A stretch of 64,000 nucleotides of DNA from Sphingobacterium sp. SGG-5 (GTDB taxonomy: Bacteria > Bacteroidota > Bacteroidia > Sphingobacteriales > Sphingobacteriaceae). The stretch is taken from assembly GCF_011043525.1 (NCBI RefSeq), contig NZ_JAAKGO010000001.1, positions 248,001-312,000 of the forward strand, given 5' to 3'. The notes under the pieces were generated by a model. The model did no database searches. It worked only from the letters and a program-made list of their open reading frames with translations, and had not been told where the DNA came from. The number at the start of each line of letters is the position of its first letter. Position 1 is the stretch's first letter. Positions 1 through 11,025 of the stretch are shown here, piece by piece. Position numbers and translations under genes: made by a program.

Positions 1-820
1 CGCCATAGACGATATTAGGCACGCCTTTTCCGGGTGCTGTGAGCAATACCTGGCGCGCACCCTTTGCAACGAGATGCCTTGACAGTGCCTGCTCATCGCG
101 AAAGGCTCCGGTATTATCGATGACCAATGCATCCTGTATACCGTAAGCCGTATAATCGATTTCTTCGGGAGTACCTGCTGCAATAATGTATACCGTCACA
201 CCATTGATAAGCAACGCGCCTTTGTCCACATCGATATCGACCTCGCCTTCAAAGTCACCGTGGATGGAATCTTGACGGAGCAATGCCGCTCGTTTTTCTA
301 AGGTTGCGGCATCGACTTTATCGCGTGTGACGATCGCGCGGAGGCGAAGCTGTCTGCCTGCACCCGACTTGCTGATCAGCTCGCGCGCCAACAGTCGGCC
401 TATCCGTCCAAACCCGTACAACACGACATCACGGGGATCAAAGCTTTGATGGCTTTTTGCTCCAGATAGCTCTCCTCCCACGAAGGCTGCGATGTCCTTA
501 TCGGATACACCCTGCTCACGGATTTTCAAAGCCAATTTACCGATGTCTATCCGAGAGGGAGACAAATGGAGCGATGAAATCGCATGAGCGACTTTCAATG
601 TTTCCTCCACCCGCAGCGCCGTACCGGTAAGGGCCTGGGTAGTCCGATGCAGATTTAGCAGAAAACTGACGCGACGGTCGATCAACTGGTTTCGGAAGAG
701 TACGAGTTCGATGGATTGGTTAAACCACAGGTCGCTGACCACTCTGACGAGCTCCACAGCGTCATTTTGTTTGGTTTTGTAACTTTTGATTTCGGACTCA
801 AAAGTTGCTTGTTGTGTCAT
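1..820 (-). CDS. gap: Glyceraldehyde-3-phosphate dehydrogenase, long form (5' part)
   Basis: The window holds the first 273 codons; the gene runs off the left edge. The start is an ATG at 818-820. Residues 1-130 form an N-terminal extension that ordinary GAPDH (about 335 residues) lacks. The Rossmann part then begins, with the NAD(P)-binding signature GFGRIGR at residues 136-142, followed by a typical GAPDH sequence that includes LRAIVTRDKVD and LLTAPGKGVPNIVYG. GAPDH interconverts glyceraldehyde-3-phosphate and 1,3-bisphosphoglycerate in glycolysis or gluconeogenesis. The catalytic Cys lies outside the window, so activity cannot be checked. The long form is known in Bacteroidota and elsewhere, usually as a second GAPDH that may work in the gluconeogenic direction; that role is inferred. 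A matching promoter lies at 845-877. Confidence 0.88.
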   Translation of the reverse strand, partial: MTQQATFESEIKSYKTKQNDAVELVRVVSDLWFNQSIELVLFRNQLIDRRVSFLLNLHRTTQALTGTALRVEETLKVAHAISSLHLSPSRIDIGKLALKIREQGVSDKDIAAFVGGELSGAKSHQSFDPRDVVLYGFGRIGRLLARELISKSGAGRQLRLRAIVTRDKVDAATLEKRAALLRQDSIHGDFEGEVDIDVDKGALLINGVTVYIIAAGTPEEIDYTAYGIQDALVIDNTGAFRDEQALSRHLVAKGARQVLLTAPGKGVPNIVYG

Positions 821-844
821 AATTTGTTAGAAATGATTACGGCC

Positions 845-877
845 CAAACATAGCCATAATTCAATATCAAAAGCAAA
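845..877 (-). promoter_or_regulatory. Bacteroidota-type promoter of gap
   Basis: On the minus strand a TTTG (874-877) is followed after 21 bases by TATGTTTG (845-852), an exact match to the TAnnTTTG -7 box of the primary Bacteroidota sigma factor. Transcription would start near 838, giving a leader of only about 18 bases before the ATG at 820. Confidence 0.6.
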
Positions 878-984
878 TGAAATTATACTTTAGTAATTTT
901 GTATGCAGATTGGTAGATTATTTTTAATTATTCATAAAGTAATCTATTTTTTGTTGATAAATATTCAAAAAAAGAACACCCATC

Positions 985-1545
985 CTAAGCATGCTGACCG
1001 CGATGCATCCCTTCGGCATATTCTTCAATAATCTTTTTATTAAATGCAGGTAAGTCTTCTGGTGTACGACTGGTGACAAGTCCCTGATCGGTAACGACCT
1101 CGCTATCTTCCCACATCGCTTTGGCATTGATCAAATCCATTTTGATCGCCCCGACGGAAGTAAGCTTACGACCTTCAACGACTTCGGCATTGATTAACAC
1201 CTGCGGTCCGTGACAGATTGCCGCAACGGGTTTGCCGGCTTCAAAAAAAGCCTGCACAAAGGAAAGTGCGCGTTCATTGGTCCGCAACTTATCGGGATTG
1301 ACGACCCCTCCCGGAATCAGCAATCCATCGTAATCGTCTACCTTTGCATTGTTTAAAGGTACATCTACTGGATATTCGTCTTTCCAGTCATCGCCTACCT
1401 TCGAACGTACCGTATCGTCTTTTGGGGAAACGATATCGACCTGTGCACCTTCTTGTTCTAATGCTTCTTTTGGACTTATTAACTCAATTTGTTCGAAACC
1501 ATCTTCGGTCAATGCGGCTATTCTTTTTCCATCTAATTTTCCCAT
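985..1545 (-). CDS. PfpI/DJ-1 family glutamine-amidotransferase-like protein
   Basis: This 186-residue protein has the usual PfpI/YhbO length. The nucleophile elbow AICHGP places Cys111 next to His112. The acidic partner is Glu18 in GFEQIEL, matching the Glu-Cys-His arrangement of archaeal PfpI. The segment LLIPGGVVNPDKLR (residues 75-88) is the family's oxyanion loop. Members are stress proteins described as proteases, chaperones or deglycases; which of these applies here cannot be told. The gene is monocistronic, 163 bases upstream of gap and separated from rpoC by the rpoC terminator. No convincing promoter was seen. Confidence 0.87.
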   Translation of the reverse strand: MGKLDGKRIAALTEDGFEQIELISPKEALEQEGAQVDIVSPKDDTVRSKVGDDWKDEYPVDVPLNNAKVDDYDGLLIPGGVVNPDKLRTNERALSFVQAFFEAGKPVAAICHGPQVLINAEVVEGRKLTSVGAIKMDLINAKAMWEDSEVVTDQGLVTSRTPEDLPAFNKKIIEEYAEGMHRGQHA

Positions 1546-1665
1546 GATAACTCTTGTTTTTTATATCCTACGCATAATACACCATACGTCTGTATAATAA
1601 AGAACAAACAACGGGGTTTCTCGTTCACTTAAATTTGAGATTCCTGAATAGGAAAAGTCATATAT

Positions 1666-1696
1666 AAAAAAATCCCGCTCTTTCGAACGGGATTTT
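1666..1696 (-). terminator. Rho-independent terminator of the rplK-rpoC operon
   Basis: The arms AAAATCCCG (1669-1677) and CGGGATTTT (1688-1696) are perfectly complementary around a 10-base loop. Read on the minus strand, the hairpin is followed by a run of seven T. It lies 70 bases after the rpoC stop, in the right orientation to end the ribosomal protein-RNA polymerase transcript. Confidence 0.82.
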
Positions 1697-1703
1697 CTAT
1701 GGT

Positions 1704-1761
1704 ATTTGCTCATCGCAATACCTGCCTACCGCAGGCAGGCGCATATCGCATATCGCAATAC
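1704..1761. repeat. Heptamer-periodic tract with an embedded palindrome
   Basis: The tract lies between the rpoC stop and its terminator. The heptamer GCATATC occurs twice in tandem at 1741-1754 and is followed by GCAATAC (1755-1761). The same GCAATAC, preceded by GCTCATC, occurs at 1708-1721. Between the two heptad blocks sits the palindrome CCTGCCT-ACCGC-AGGCAGG (1721-1739). The period of 7 is seen directly; the function is unknown. Three other heptad tracts occur in the window. Confidence 0.6.
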
Positions 1762-1766
1762 TAAAA

Positions 1767-4700
1767 CTAATCTTCTTCTTTCGAAGCCAATAGTTGATCG
1801 TATTCTTCGCGAGAACCGACAATGATATTGCTGTATTGGCGAAGACCGGTACCGGAAGGAATTAAATGTCCAACAATGACATTCTCTTTCAATCCTAACA
1901 AGTCATCACGTTTACCAGCGATAGCTGCCTCATTCAATACTTTCGTGGTTTCCTGGAAGGAAGCCGCAGAGATGAATGATTTCGTACCTAACGATGCACG
2001 GGTAATACCCTGCAATAAGGGGCTCGAAGTCGCTGGAATAGCATCACGCACTTCGACGAGCTTCATATCCTGACGTTTCAGATTAGAGTTTTCTTCACGC
2101 AACCTGCGAAGCGTAACGATCTGACCAGGACGTAAGGTATTCGAATCGCCTGCCTCAACAACGACTTTCTTGTCGTACAGGGAATCATTCTCTTCGACGA
2201 AATCCCATTTGTTGACCGCCTCTTTTTCTAAGAAACGAGTGTCTCCCGGATCTTCGATGTTTACTTTCTGCATCATCTGGTGAACGATCGTTTCGAAGTG
2301 CTTATCGTTGATTTTCACACCTTGCAGACGGTAAACCTCTTGGATACCGTTGACGATGTACTCTTGTACCGCAGCAGGTCCTTTGATCGATAGGATATCA
2401 CCAGGGGCAATCTGTCCGTCCGACAAAGGCATACCCGCTTTGATGAAGTCATTGTCCTGTACCAGGATATGCTTCGAAAGAGGTACTAAATATTTCTTCA
2501 CTTGTCCGTCGCGCGACTCGATAGAGATCTCACGGTTACCACGCTTCACACCACCTAAGGATACCACGCCGTCGATTTCGGTCACGACAGCCGGGTTAGA
2601 TGGGTTACGTGCTTCGAAGAGCTCGGTCACACGAGGAAGACCTCCTGTAATATCGCGTGTCTTACCGGTAGAACGTGGAATCTTAACCAAGATCGTACCT
2701 TCTTTCACCTTTTGTCCATCGGATACCGAGACGTGTGCGCCTACCGGAATGTTGTACGAGCGGACAACACCGCCTTTTGTATCGACAATCTTGATCGTAG
2801 GGTTCTTCGTTTTATCGCGGGTTTCGATAATGACTTTCTCTTTGTGTCCGGTTTGTTCGTCGGACTCTTCACGGAAAGTAACACCTTCAATAACGGCGTC
2901 AAACTCGACCTTACCTGCAAACTCGGAGATAATAACCGCGTTATAAGGATCCCAATCGACAAGCTTCTGATCTTTCTCTACTTTGTCGCCTTCTTTGACG
3001 TAAAGTTTCGAACCGTAAGGGATAACTTGCTGATAAACGACTTTCCGATCGGCGTTGACAATCTTGATTTCACCTGAACGCCCCAATACAACATGGTACG
3101 TACCATCATCGCCTTCTTTTTCTACGGTACGAACGTTTTCAAATTCGACTGTACCTTCGTATTTGGCAATAACGGTCGACTCCGCTGCAATGTTGGACGC
3201 CGTACCACCGACGTGGAAGGTACGGAGTGTCAACTGTGTTCCCGGTTCACCGATAGACTGTGCGGCAATAACACCTACAGCCTCACCCAACTGAACGCGT
3301 TTGCCGGAAGCCAGGTTGCGTCCGTAACAGGTTGCACATACGCCACGCTTGGCCTCACAGGTCAATACGGAGCGGATTTCTATACCTTCGATACCAGCGG
3401 CTTCAATAGCGTCAGCTACTTCTTCGGTAATATCCTCATTAGCAGCGACAATCAGCTCGTTCGTTTCCGGATGATAAACATCGTTCAACGGTGTACGTCC
3501 TAAGATACGATCGAACAATGGCTCGACGATATCGTCGTTGTCTTTTAATGCTGTAGTATAGATACCGCGTAAGGTTGCACAGTCTTGTTCGATGACGATC
3601 ATATCTTGTGCCACATCGTGCAGACGACGGGTCAAGTAACCCGCATCGGCTGTCTTCAATGCGGTATCGGCCAAACCTTTACGGGCACCGTGTGTGGAGA
3701 TAAAGTATTCCAATACGGACAGACCTTCTTTGAAGTTCGATAAGATCGGGTTTTCGATAATCTCACCACCGGAAGTACCTGACTTCTGTGGTTTCGCCAT
3801 CAGACCCCGCATACCGCACAGCTGACGGATCTGCTCTTTCGAACCCCGAGCTCCAGAATCCAACATCATGTAGACGGAGTTGAAGCCTTGGTTGTCGTTG
3901 GAAAGAATATCCATCACGTATGCTGTCAACCTGTTGTTGATACGTGTCCAGATATCGATAATCTGATTGTAACGCTCGTTGTTGGTAATGAAACCCATGT
4001 TATAGTTGTTCATTACTTCTTCAACTTCGCCGGTAGCTTGTTCAATTAGATCAGCTTTTGCCGCTGGAATATTCAAATCTTGCAAGTTGAATGACAAACC
4101 ACCTTTGAAAGCGGTTTGGAAACCAAGATCTTTCATGTCGTCCAAGAACTTGGCTGCACGTGCCATACCGGTATTCTTCACAATCTCACCAATGACATTC
4201 CGTAAGGATTTCTTGGTTAGAATTTCGTTAATGAAACCAACTTCTTCCGGAACAACCTGATTGAAGATAACACGACCTACAGTGGTCTCGATGATCTGCT
4301 CGCTAAATTGTCCATCTTTATTGCGCACATTCGCCCTGACTTTAATCCAGGAGTGAAGATCAACCTGACCTTCATTCAGAGCGATAATAACCTCTTCGGA
4401 AGAGTAGAAGGCACTGCCTTCCCCTCTCATCTTGCGGTTTTCATCAGACTTACGGCCTTTAGTAATGTAGTAAAGACCCAAGACCATGTCCTGTGAAGGT
4501 ACCGTCACCGGCGAACCATTGGCCGGGTTAAGGATGTTATGCGCAGCCAACATCAAGATCTGGGCTTCCAGAATTGCGGCATTACCTAATGGTAAGTGCA
4601 CGGCCATCTGGTCACCGTCAAAGTCGGCGTTGAATGCAGTACACACCAAGGGGTGCAACTGTATCGCTTTACCTTCGACTAAGGTCGGCTGGAAAGCCTG

Positions 4701-6044
4701 TATACCCAAACGGTGAAGCGTAGGTGCACGGTTAAGCAATACAGGGTGTCCTTTCAATACATTTTCCAGGATATCCCATACAACCGGATCCTTACGGTCC
4801 ACAATTTTTTTAGCGGATTTAACCGTCTTTACGATACCTCTTTCGATCATCTTACGGATGATAAACGGTTTGTAAAGCTCGGCAGCCATATCTTTAGGAA
4901 GTCCACACTCGTGCAATTTCAAGTTTGGCCCTACGACGATAACCGAACGTGCGGAGTAATCCACACGCTTACCCAATAAGTTTTGACGGAAACGTCCTTG
5001 TTTACCTTTCAAAATATCGGACAAAGACTTCAACGCACGGTTACCTTCTGTTTTCACAGCATTCACCTTACGTGAGTTGTCAAATAACGAGTCTACGGCT
5101 TCTTGAAGCATACGTTTTTCGTTACGTAAAATGACTTCAGGGGCTTTGATCTCGATCAAACGTTTCAAACGGTTGTTACGGATGATGACACGACGGTAAA
5201 GGTCGTTCAGATCCGAGGTCGCAAAACGACCGCCATCCAAAGGCACCAACGGACGTAATTCCGGTGGAATAATCGGAACGATCTTCACAATCATCCATTC
5301 CGGACGGTTTTCGATGCGTGTGTTTGCACCACGGAACGCTTCCACAACGTGAAGGCGCTTCAAGGCTTCGTTCTTACGTTGCTGCGACGTTTCGTTTGCC
5401 GCTTGGTGACGTAGGTCGTACGACAATTGATCCAGATCAAGACGCTTCAATAATTCTTCAAGCGCCTCCGCACCCATCTTCGCGATGAATTTCTGTGGAT
5501 CGGTGTCGTCCAGATATTGGTTTTCTTTCGGTAGGGTATCCAGAATGTCCAGATATTCTTCTTCCGTCAAGAAATCCATGTAGGATATACCGTCTTCTTC
5601 TTTAATACCGGCTTGGATAACGACATATCTTTCATAGTAGATAATCATATCCAACCGCTTGGTGGGAAGCCCCAACAAGTAACCGATCTTGTTAGGAAGT
5701 GAGCGGAAGTACCAGATATGGGCTACAGGAACGACCAAAGAGATGTGCCCCATACGTTCACGGCGCACTTTCTTTTCCGTTACCTCAACACCACAACGGT
5801 CACACACGATACCCTTATAACGGATACGCTTATATTTACCACAGTGACACTCATAATCCTTTACCGGACCGAAAATACGCTCACAGAATAAGCCATCCCG
5901 TTCTGGTTTATAAGTACGATAGTTGATTGTCTCTGGTTTCGTAACCTCACCACTGGAACGCTCCAGAATGGTTTCCGGAGAGGCCAGGCTGATCGTAATC
6001 GATGTGAAGTTACTTTTGATTTTATTATCTTTTTTGTAAGACAT
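1767..6044 (-). CDS. rpoC: DNA-directed RNA polymerase subunit beta'
   Basis: This 1425-residue protein is the largest subunit of RNA polymerase and carries the catalytic Mg-binding loop NADFDGD at residues 472-478 (Asp474, 476 and 478). The N-terminal zinc ribbon uses Cys66, Cys68, Cys81 and Cys84. A second cysteine cluster, [11 protein letters not shown], lies in the C-terminal third, and the trigger-loop region follows at [16 protein letters not shown]. The length is close to the E. coli protein (1407), so no large lineage insertion or gap is obvious. The gene starts 31 bases after rpoB and is the last gene of the operon, ended by the hairpin at 1666-1696. Confidence 0.98.
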   Translation of the reverse strand: MSYKKDNKIKSNFTSITISLASPETILERSSGEVTKPETINYRTYKPERDGLFCERIFGPVKDYECHCGKYKRIRYKGIVCDRCGVEVTEKKVRRERMGHISLVVPVAHIWYFRSLPNKIGYLLGLPTKRLDMIIYYERYVVIQAGIKEEDGISYMDFLTEEEYLDILDTLPKENQYLDDTDPQKFIAKMGAEALEELLKRLDLDQLSYDLRHQAANETSQQRKNEALKRLHVVEAFRGANTRIENRPEWMIVKIVPIIPPELRPLVPLDGGRFATSDLNDLYRRVIIRNNRLKRLIEIKAPEVILRNEKRMLQEAVDSLFDNSRKVNAVKTEGNRALKSLSDILKGKQGRFRQNLLGKRVDYSARSVIVVGPNLKLHECGLPKDMAAELYKPFIIRKMIERGIVKTVKSAKKIVDRKDPVVWDILENVLKGHPVLLNRAPTLHRLGIQAFQPTLVEGKAIQLHPLVCTAFNADFDGDQMAVHLPLGNAAILEAQILMLAAHNILNPANGSPVTVPSQDMVLGLYYITKGRKSDENRKMRGEGSAFYSSEEVIIALNEGQVDLHSWIKVRANVRNKDGQFSEQIIETTVGRVIFNQVVPEEVGFINEILTKKSLRNVIGEIVKNTGMARAAKFLDDMKDLGFQTAFKGGLSFNLQDLNIPAAKADLIEQATGEVEEVMNNYNMGFITNNERYNQIIDIWTRINNRLTAYVMDILSNDNQGFNSVYMMLDSGARGSKEQIRQLCGMRGLMAKPQKSGTSGGEIIENPILSNFKEGLSVLEYFISTHGARKGLADTALKTADAGYLTRRLHDVAQDMIVIEQDCATLRGIYTTALKDNDDIVEPLFDRILGRTPLNDVYHPETNELIVAANEDITEEVADAIEAAGIEGIEIRSVLTCEAKRGVCATCYGRNLASGKRVQLGEAVGVIAAQSIGEPGTQLTLRTFHVGGTASNIAAESTVIAKYEGTVEFENVRTVEKEGDDGTYHVVLGRSGEIKIVNADRKVVYQQVIPYGSKLYVKEGDKVEKDQKLVDWDPYNAVIISEFAGKVEFDAVIEGVTFREESDEQTGHKEKVIIETRDKTKNPTIKIVDTKGGVVRSYNIPVGAHVSVSDGQKVKEGTILVKIPRSTGKTRDITGGLPRVTELFEARNPSNPAVVTEIDGVVSLGGVKRGNREISIESRDGQVKKYLVPLSKHILVQDNDFIKAGMPLSDGQIAPGDILSIKGPAAVQEYIVNGIQEVYRLQGVKINDKHFETIVHQMMQKVNIEDPGDTRFLEKEAVNKWDFVEENDSLYDKKVVVEAGDSNTLRPGQIVTLRRLREENSNLKRQDMKLVEVRDAIPATSSPLLQGITRASLGTKSFISAASFQETTKVLNEAAIAGKRDDLLGLKENVIVGHLIPSGTGLRQYSNIIVGSREEYDQLLASKEED

Positions 6045-6075
6045 ACTTATAAAAAGTTAAAGCTCTTTTACCTAA

Positions 6076-9000
6076 TTAATCTAATGTGATATCTAATCCT
6101 AAACCACGTAACTCATGTACCAATACATTAAATGATTCAGGTACGGATGGTGTCGGAAGGTTGTTGCCCTTAACGATAGCTTCGTAAGTTTTCGCACGAC
6201 CAACAACGTCATCGGATTTCACAGTCAATATTTCCTGTAGGATGTTCGATGCACCGAATGCTTCGAGTGCCCACACCTCCATCTCACCGAAACGCTGACC
6301 ACCGAACTGGGCTTTACCACCCAATGGCTGTTGTGTAATCAACGAGTACGGTCCGATAGAACGGGCGTGCATCTTGTCGTCTACCATGTGACCTAATTTC
6401 AGCATGTAGATCACCCCTACTGTTGTCGGTTGATCAAAGCGGTCTCCCGTCAATCCGTTGTACAAGTAGGTACGTCCTGAACGTGGAAGTCCGGCTTTCT
6501 CTACCCATTCTTCAACCTGATCCATTTCGGCTCCGTCGAAGATCGGTGTCGCGAACTTCATACCCAGTTTTTGACCGGCCCAACCTAACACTGTTTCGTA
6601 GATCTGACCCAAGTTCATCCGTGAAGGTACCCCCAATGGATTCAACACGATATCTACAGGTGTACCGTCTTCCAGGAATGGCATATCTTCATCACGTACA
6701 ATACGGGCTACGATACCCTTGTTTCCGTGACGACCCGCCATCTTGTCACCGACTTTCAGCTTACGTTTCTTTGCCACATAAACTTTCGCCATCTGTACAA
6801 TACCTGAAGGAAGTTCATCCCCTACTGATACCGCGAACTTCTCGCGTTTGAATACACCCAACTCCTCGTTCAACTTGATGTTGTAGTTGTGGAGGGTGTA
6901 CTTGATCATCTCATTCTTATCCTCGTCGGTCGTCCAACCTGTCGGGCTTACATTGGCATAATCGATTTCACTCAATACTTTTTGGGTGAACTTGACGCCT
7001 TTGGCAACCAACAGCTCTTTATAGACATTATAGATACCTTGACTGGTCTTACCGTTTACAATGGTAAATAACTTTTCAATCAAGCGATCTTTTAATACGC
7101 GGGTATTTTTCTCGTGTGTCGTTTCTAATTTCTCTAAAGCTTTACGCTCAACTTCTTTCGACATTTTCTTCGCACGGGAGAACAACTTCGTGTCGATGAC
7201 CACACCTTTGATCGAAGGCGGTGTCTTCAAGGAAGCGTCCTTCACGTCTCCAGCTTTATCACCGAAGATCGCACGCAGGAGCTTCTCTTCCGGTGAAGGA
7301 TCCGACTCGCCTTTTGGCGTGATCTTACCGATCAGGATATCGCCTTCGCCGACTTCAGCACCGACACGGATGATACCATTTTCATCCAGATCTTTGGTCG
7401 CTTCTTCGGATACGTTCGGGATATCTGCTGTCAATTCTTCTTCACCGCGCTTGGTATCACGTACCTCCAGCTCAAACTCTTCAATATGCAAGGAAGTGAA
7501 TATATCTTGGGAGACGACACGCTCGGAAATTACAATCGCATCCTCGAAGTTGTACCCTTGCCATGGCATGAAGGCCACTTTCAGGTTGCGTCCCAATGCC
7601 AATTCACCGTTCTCTGTCGCGTAACCTTCACACAGTACCTGTCCTTTGGTTACACGCTGACCCTTACGCACAATAGGCTTCAGGTTGATACATGTATTTT
7701 GGTTGGTCTTTTTAAATTTGATCAACCTATAGGTCTTCACATCATCATCAAAAGACACCAAACGGTCGTTGTCATCTCTGTCGTAACGTATTTTGATTTC
7801 TTCTGCATCAACATATTCCACGACCCCTTCGCCTTCAGCGTTAATCAAGGTACGGGAGTCAGAAGCAACACGTCCTTCCAGACCTGTTCCGACGACTGGC
7901 GCCTGCGGACGCAACAATGGAACGGCCTGACGTTGCATGTTCGATCCCATCAATGCCCGGTTGGCATCATTGTGTTCCAAGAAAGGAATTAATGAAGCTG
8001 CAATCGAGGTAATCTGGTTTGGCGCAACGTCCATATAATCCAAGCGCTCGGGTTCGATAATCGGGAAGTCACCCTCATAACGTGCCTTAACTTTCGGATC
8101 TTCAAAATTTCCTTTATCGTCATAGATCGCATTGGCCTGTGCAATGGTCTTACCATCTTCATCTTCTGCAGAAAGGTATACAACTGGTTCGTCGACTACC
8201 ACTTTACCGTTTTCAATCTTACGGTATGGGGTTTCGATAAATCCAAGGTTGTTGATCTTTGCATGAACAGACAACGACGAAATCAAACCGATATTCGGTC
8301 CTTCTGGCGTTTCAATGGTACACAGACGACCGTAATGCGTATAATGCACGTCACGTACCTCGAAACCTGCACGCTCACGTGAAAGTCCGCCTGGCCCTAA
8401 AGCTGATAGACGTCTTTTGTGGGTAATCTCGGCTAATGGATTCGTTTGATCCATGAATTGAGACAACTGGTTTGTTCCGAAGAACGAATTGATCACCGAC
8501 GATAATGTACGTGCATTGATCAGATCGGTCGGTGTAAACACCTCGTTGTCCCGAATGTTCATCCGCTCGCGGATAGTACGTGCCATACGGGCAAGACCTA
8601 CACCAAACTGTGCGTATAGCTGCTCACCGACGGTACGTACACGACGGTTTGACAAGTGGTCAATATCATCCACTTCCGCTTTCGAGTTGATCAGGTTGAT
8701 CAAGTACTTCACGATAGCGATGATATCTTGACGAGTCAATACTTTGGTCTCCGCAGGAGTATCCAGCTGCAATTTGCGGTTGATACGGTAACGGCCTACA
8801 TCACCTAGATCATAACGTTTGTCTGAGAAGAACAAACGGTCGATGATACCGCGCGCGGTTTCTTCATCTGGTGGTTCAGCGTTACGCAACTGACGATAGA
8901 TATGTTCTACCGCTTCCTTCTCGGAGTTGGACGTATCTTTTTGTAATGTATTATATATAATAGAATAGTCCGCATTGTTTGAGTCATCATCTTTTGCCAA

Positions 9001-9885
9001 AATGATCGATTTCACGCCGGCATCAAGGATCAAATCAATGTGATCTTCTTCTAAGACTGTTTCACGTTCAAGGATGATCTCGTTACGGTCGATCGATACC
9101 ACTTCTCCGGTATCTTCGTCAACGAAATCTTCCGTCCATTTGTTCAATACCCTGGCTGCAAGACGGCGGCCAACGTACTTCTTCAATCCTGTTTTGCTGA
9201 CTTTTACTTCGTCTGCCAGATCGAACAACTCAAGGATATCCTTATCCGAGTCAAAGCCGATAGCACGCAATAAAGTCGTTACAGGGAACTTCTTTTTACG
9301 GTCGATGTACGCGTACATGACGTTGTTGACGTCTGTGGCGAACTCGATCCAAGATCCTTTAAAAGGAATGACCCTGGCAGAATAAAGTTTAGTACCATTC
9401 GTGTGTCTGCTCTGACCGAAGAAAACACCCGGGGAACGGTGTAACTGGGAAACGATAACACGCTCAGCACCGTTGATGACAAAGGTACCTTTGGGTGTCA
9501 TGTAAGGAATTGTTCCCAAGTATACATCTTGTACAATGGTTTCGAAATCCTCGTGTTCTTCATCATTACAAGACAACTTCAATTTTGCTTTTAGAGGAAC
9601 ACTATAAGTCAAACCACGCTCTATACACTCCTGGATATCATAACGCGGCGGATCAATGAAATAATCCAAAAACTCTAGCACAAAAATGTTTCTTGAATCA
9701 GAAATAGGGAAGTTTTCTGCGAAAACCTTGTACAACCCTTCCTGATGGCGATTATCAGAAGTAGTTTCTAATTGAAAAAACTCCCTGAAAGACTCCAATT
9801 GCACGTCCAGGAAATCCGGATAATCGATAACCTTCTTACTGGTAGCAAAATTGATTCTTTCGTTTTGAATATTAGTGTTTGCCAA
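6076..9885 (-). CDS. rpoB: DNA-directed RNA polymerase subunit beta
   Basis: This 1269-residue protein is the second largest RNA polymerase subunit. The fork and rifampicin region is recognisable from [19 protein letters not shown] through [28 protein letters not shown] and GRHGNKG belong to the conserved core near the active centre, and the C-terminal anchor ends in [13 protein letters not shown]. The start ATG at 9885 fits the family N-terminus. The gene follows rplL after 163 bases that contain a strong hairpin (9991-10030), so its dose relative to the ribosomal proteins may be set there. rpoC follows 31 bases downstream. Confidence 0.98.
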   Translation of the reverse strand: MANTNIQNERINFATSKKVIDYPDFLDVQLESFREFFQLETTSDNRHQEGLYKVFAENFPISDSRNIFVLEFLDYFIDPPRYDIQECIERGLTYSVPLKAKLKLSCNDEEHEDFETIVQDVYLGTIPYMTPKGTFVINGAERVIVSQLHRSPGVFFGQSRHTNGTKLYSARVIPFKGSWIEFATDVNNVMYAYIDRKKKFPVTTLLRAIGFDSDKDILELFDLADEVKVSKTGLKKYVGRRLAARVLNKWTEDFVDEDTGEVVSIDRNEIILERETVLEEDHIDLILDAGVKSIILAKDDDSNNADYSIIYNTLQKDTSNSEKEAVEHIYRQLRNAEPPDEETARGIIDRLFFSDKRYDLGDVGRYRINRKLQLDTPAETKVLTRQDIIAIVKYLINLINSKAEVDDIDHLSNRRVRTVGEQLYAQFGVGLARMARTIRERMNIRDNEVFTPTDLINARTLSSVINSFFGTNQLSQFMDQTNPLAEITHKRRLSALGPGGLSRERAGFEVRDVHYTHYGRLCTIETPEGPNIGLISSLSVHAKINNLGFIETPYRKIENGKVVVDEPVVYLSAEDEDGKTIAQANAIYDDKGNFEDPKVKARYEGDFPIIEPERLDYMDVAPNQITSIAASLIPFLEHNDANRALMGSNMQRQAVPLLRPQAPVVGTGLEGRVASDSRTLINAEGEGVVEYVDAEEIKIRYDRDDNDRLVSFDDDVKTYRLIKFKKTNQNTCINLKPIVRKGQRVTKGQVLCEGYATENGELALGRNLKVAFMPWQGYNFEDAIVISERVVSQDIFTSLHIEEFELEVRDTKRGEEELTADIPNVSEEATKDLDENGIIRVGAEVGEGDILIGKITPKGESDPSPEEKLLRAIFGDKAGDVKDASLKTPPSIKGVVIDTKLFSRAKKMSKEVERKALEKLETTHEKNTRVLKDRLIEKLFTIVNGKTSQGIYNVYKELLVAKGVKFTQKVLSEIDYANVSPTGWTTDEDKNEMIKYTLHNYNIKLNEELGVFKREKFAVSVGDELPSGIVQMAKVYVAKKRKLKVGDKMAGRHGNKGIVARIVRDEDMPFLEDGTPVDIVLNPLGVPSRMNLGQIYETVLGWAGQKLGMKFATPIFDGAEMDQVEEWVEKAGLPRSGRTYLYNGLTGDRFDQPTTVGVIYMLKLGHMVDDKMHARSIGPYSLITQQPLGGKAQFGGQRFGEMEVWALEAFGASNILQEILTVKSDDVVGRAKTYEAIVKGNNLPTPSVPESFNVLVHELRGLGLDITLD

Positions 9886-9990
9886 GGGAATAAGATTTTA
9901 GTTTTAATAAAACTGAGCTCAATGTTGCTGTTAAAAATGATGTAAACGACACGACAGCAGGCGTGTGTTCTAAATACTATACGATAAAAC

Positions 9991-10030
9991 AGGAATAGAC
10001 TCTGATGAATATCTATCAGAGTCTAATCCT
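9991..10030 (-). promoter_or_regulatory. Hairpin in the rplL-rpoB intergenic region, probable attenuator or processing site
   Basis: The arms 9991-10006 and 10015-10030 pair over 16 positions with one mismatch; the inner 11 bases, TAGACTCTGAT against ATCAGAGTCTA, are perfect. The loop has 8 bases. On the minus strand the hairpin is not followed by a long T run (only TTTT inside GTTTTATCG), so it is a poor complete terminator. In E. coli an attenuator and an RNase III site sit at this same place; the parallel role here is inferred. Confidence 0.6.
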
Positions 10031-10048
10031 AAAGGGTGTTATGAGAAC

Positions 10049-10426
10049 TTATTTAATCTCAACAACAGCTCCAGCTTCTTCTAATTGTTTTTTCAAAGCT
10101 TCAGCTTCGTCTTTAGAAACACCAACTTTCAATTCTTTAGGTGCTCCGTCAACTAGATCTTTTGCTTCTTTCAAACCTAGACCTGCTAGATCTTTTACCA
10201 ATTTAACGACCGCCAATTTCTGACCGCCAGCTTCTTTCAAGATCACATCAAAAGATGTTTTCTCTTCAGCCGCAGCAGCTTCACCACCAGCAGCAGGTCC
10301 AGCAACTGCAACAGCTGCAGCAGCAGGCTCGATACCATATTCGTCTTTTAAGATATCAGCTAGTTCTTTAACCTCTTTTACTGTTAAGTTTACCAACTGT
10401 TCAGCAAGTTGTTTTAAATCTGCCAT
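10049..10426 (-). CDS. rplL: Ribosomal protein bL12 (L7/L12)
   Basis: This 125-residue protein forms the ribosomal stalk, which recruits translation GTPases. Residues 1-35 form the helical dimerisation domain ([19 protein letters not shown]), followed by an Ala/Gly-rich hinge (about residues 36-52). The globular C-terminal domain contains [32 protein letters not shown] and ends in GAVVEIK. It lies 78 bases after rplJ, whose product holds several L12 dimers on the ribosome. A strong hairpin lies between this gene and rpoB. Confidence 0.98.
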   Translation of the reverse strand: MADLKQLAEQLVNLTVKEVKELADILKDEYGIEPAAAAVAVAGPAAGGEAAAAEEKTSFDVILKEAGGQKLAVVKLVKDLAGLGLKEAKDLVDGAPKELKVGVSKDEAEALKKQLEEAGAVVEIK

Positions 10427-10504
10427 TTTTTATTTTGATTTTTTGAATTTACTTAAATTGTTGTTAATTAATGTACGAACATTGTTTGTTTGATGAGGTG
10501 TTCG

Positions 10505-11023
10505 TTAACCTCTTTCTTCTAAAGCTTTTACTAAACCGGAGATGGTATTTCCACCTGATTGAAGGGCAGAAATAACATTCTTCGCAGGAGATTGAAGCAA
10601 AGCAATAACGTCTGCAATAAGTTCGTTTTTCGATTTCAGATTGACTAGAGCCTCTAGTTGATTATCGCCTACGAACGCAGTTTCTTCGATGTAAGCCGCT
10701 TTTAATAGGGGCTTGTCACCTTCCTTACGTAATTGTTTGATCAATTTCGCCGGACCATTTCCTGTTTCAGAGAACATAAGGGTCGATGCGCCTTTAAGCA
10801 CACCTCTTAATTCTTCTGAATCGATCCCTGCTTCTGCAAGAGCTTTCTCAATCAAGGTGTTTTTTACCACTTGAACGACAATGCCACTTTCGAAACATTT
10901 ACGACGAATATTATTTACCTTTTCAACAGTTAAATCAGCAGTATCGGTGATATAGAAATTACCGTAAGATTTAATCTGCTCGGCCAAAGCTTGAACAATT
11001 GCTTGTTTTTCTTCTTTTCTCAT
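10505..11023 (-). CDS. rplJ: Ribosomal protein uL10
   Basis: This 172-residue protein anchors the L12 dimers to 23S rRNA. The family N-terminus is clear (MRKEEKQAIVQALAEQI), as is the RRKCFESGIVVQVVKNTLIEKAL region. The C-terminal helix that binds L12 ends in GLVKALEERG. The ATG lies only 2 bases after the rplA stop, so translation is probably coupled. There is no room for a separate untranslated L10 leader of the E. coli kind; any such structure would have to lie inside rplA. Confidence 0.98.
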   Translation of the reverse strand: MRKEEKQAIVQALAEQIKSYGNFYITDTADLTVEKVNNIRRKCFESGIVVQVVKNTLIEKALAEAGIDSEELRGVLKGASTLMFSETGNGPAKLIKQLRKEGDKPLLKAAYIEETAFVGDNQLEALVNLKSKNELIADVIALLQSPAKNVISALQSGGNTISGLVKALEERG

Positions 11024-11025
11024 GA

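Noticed and set aside
914-946. Possible terminator after the PfpI-like gene (TAGATTA and TAATCTA arms)
   Set aside because: The stem is short and AT-only and is followed by T only on the plus strand, where no gene ends.
7061-7624. A 187-codon open frame on the plus strand inside rpoB, and other long plus-strand frames within rpoB and rpoC (for example 2350-2946)
   Set aside because: They lie fully antisense to strongly conserved genes, have no recognisable motif and reflect the codon bias of the real genes.
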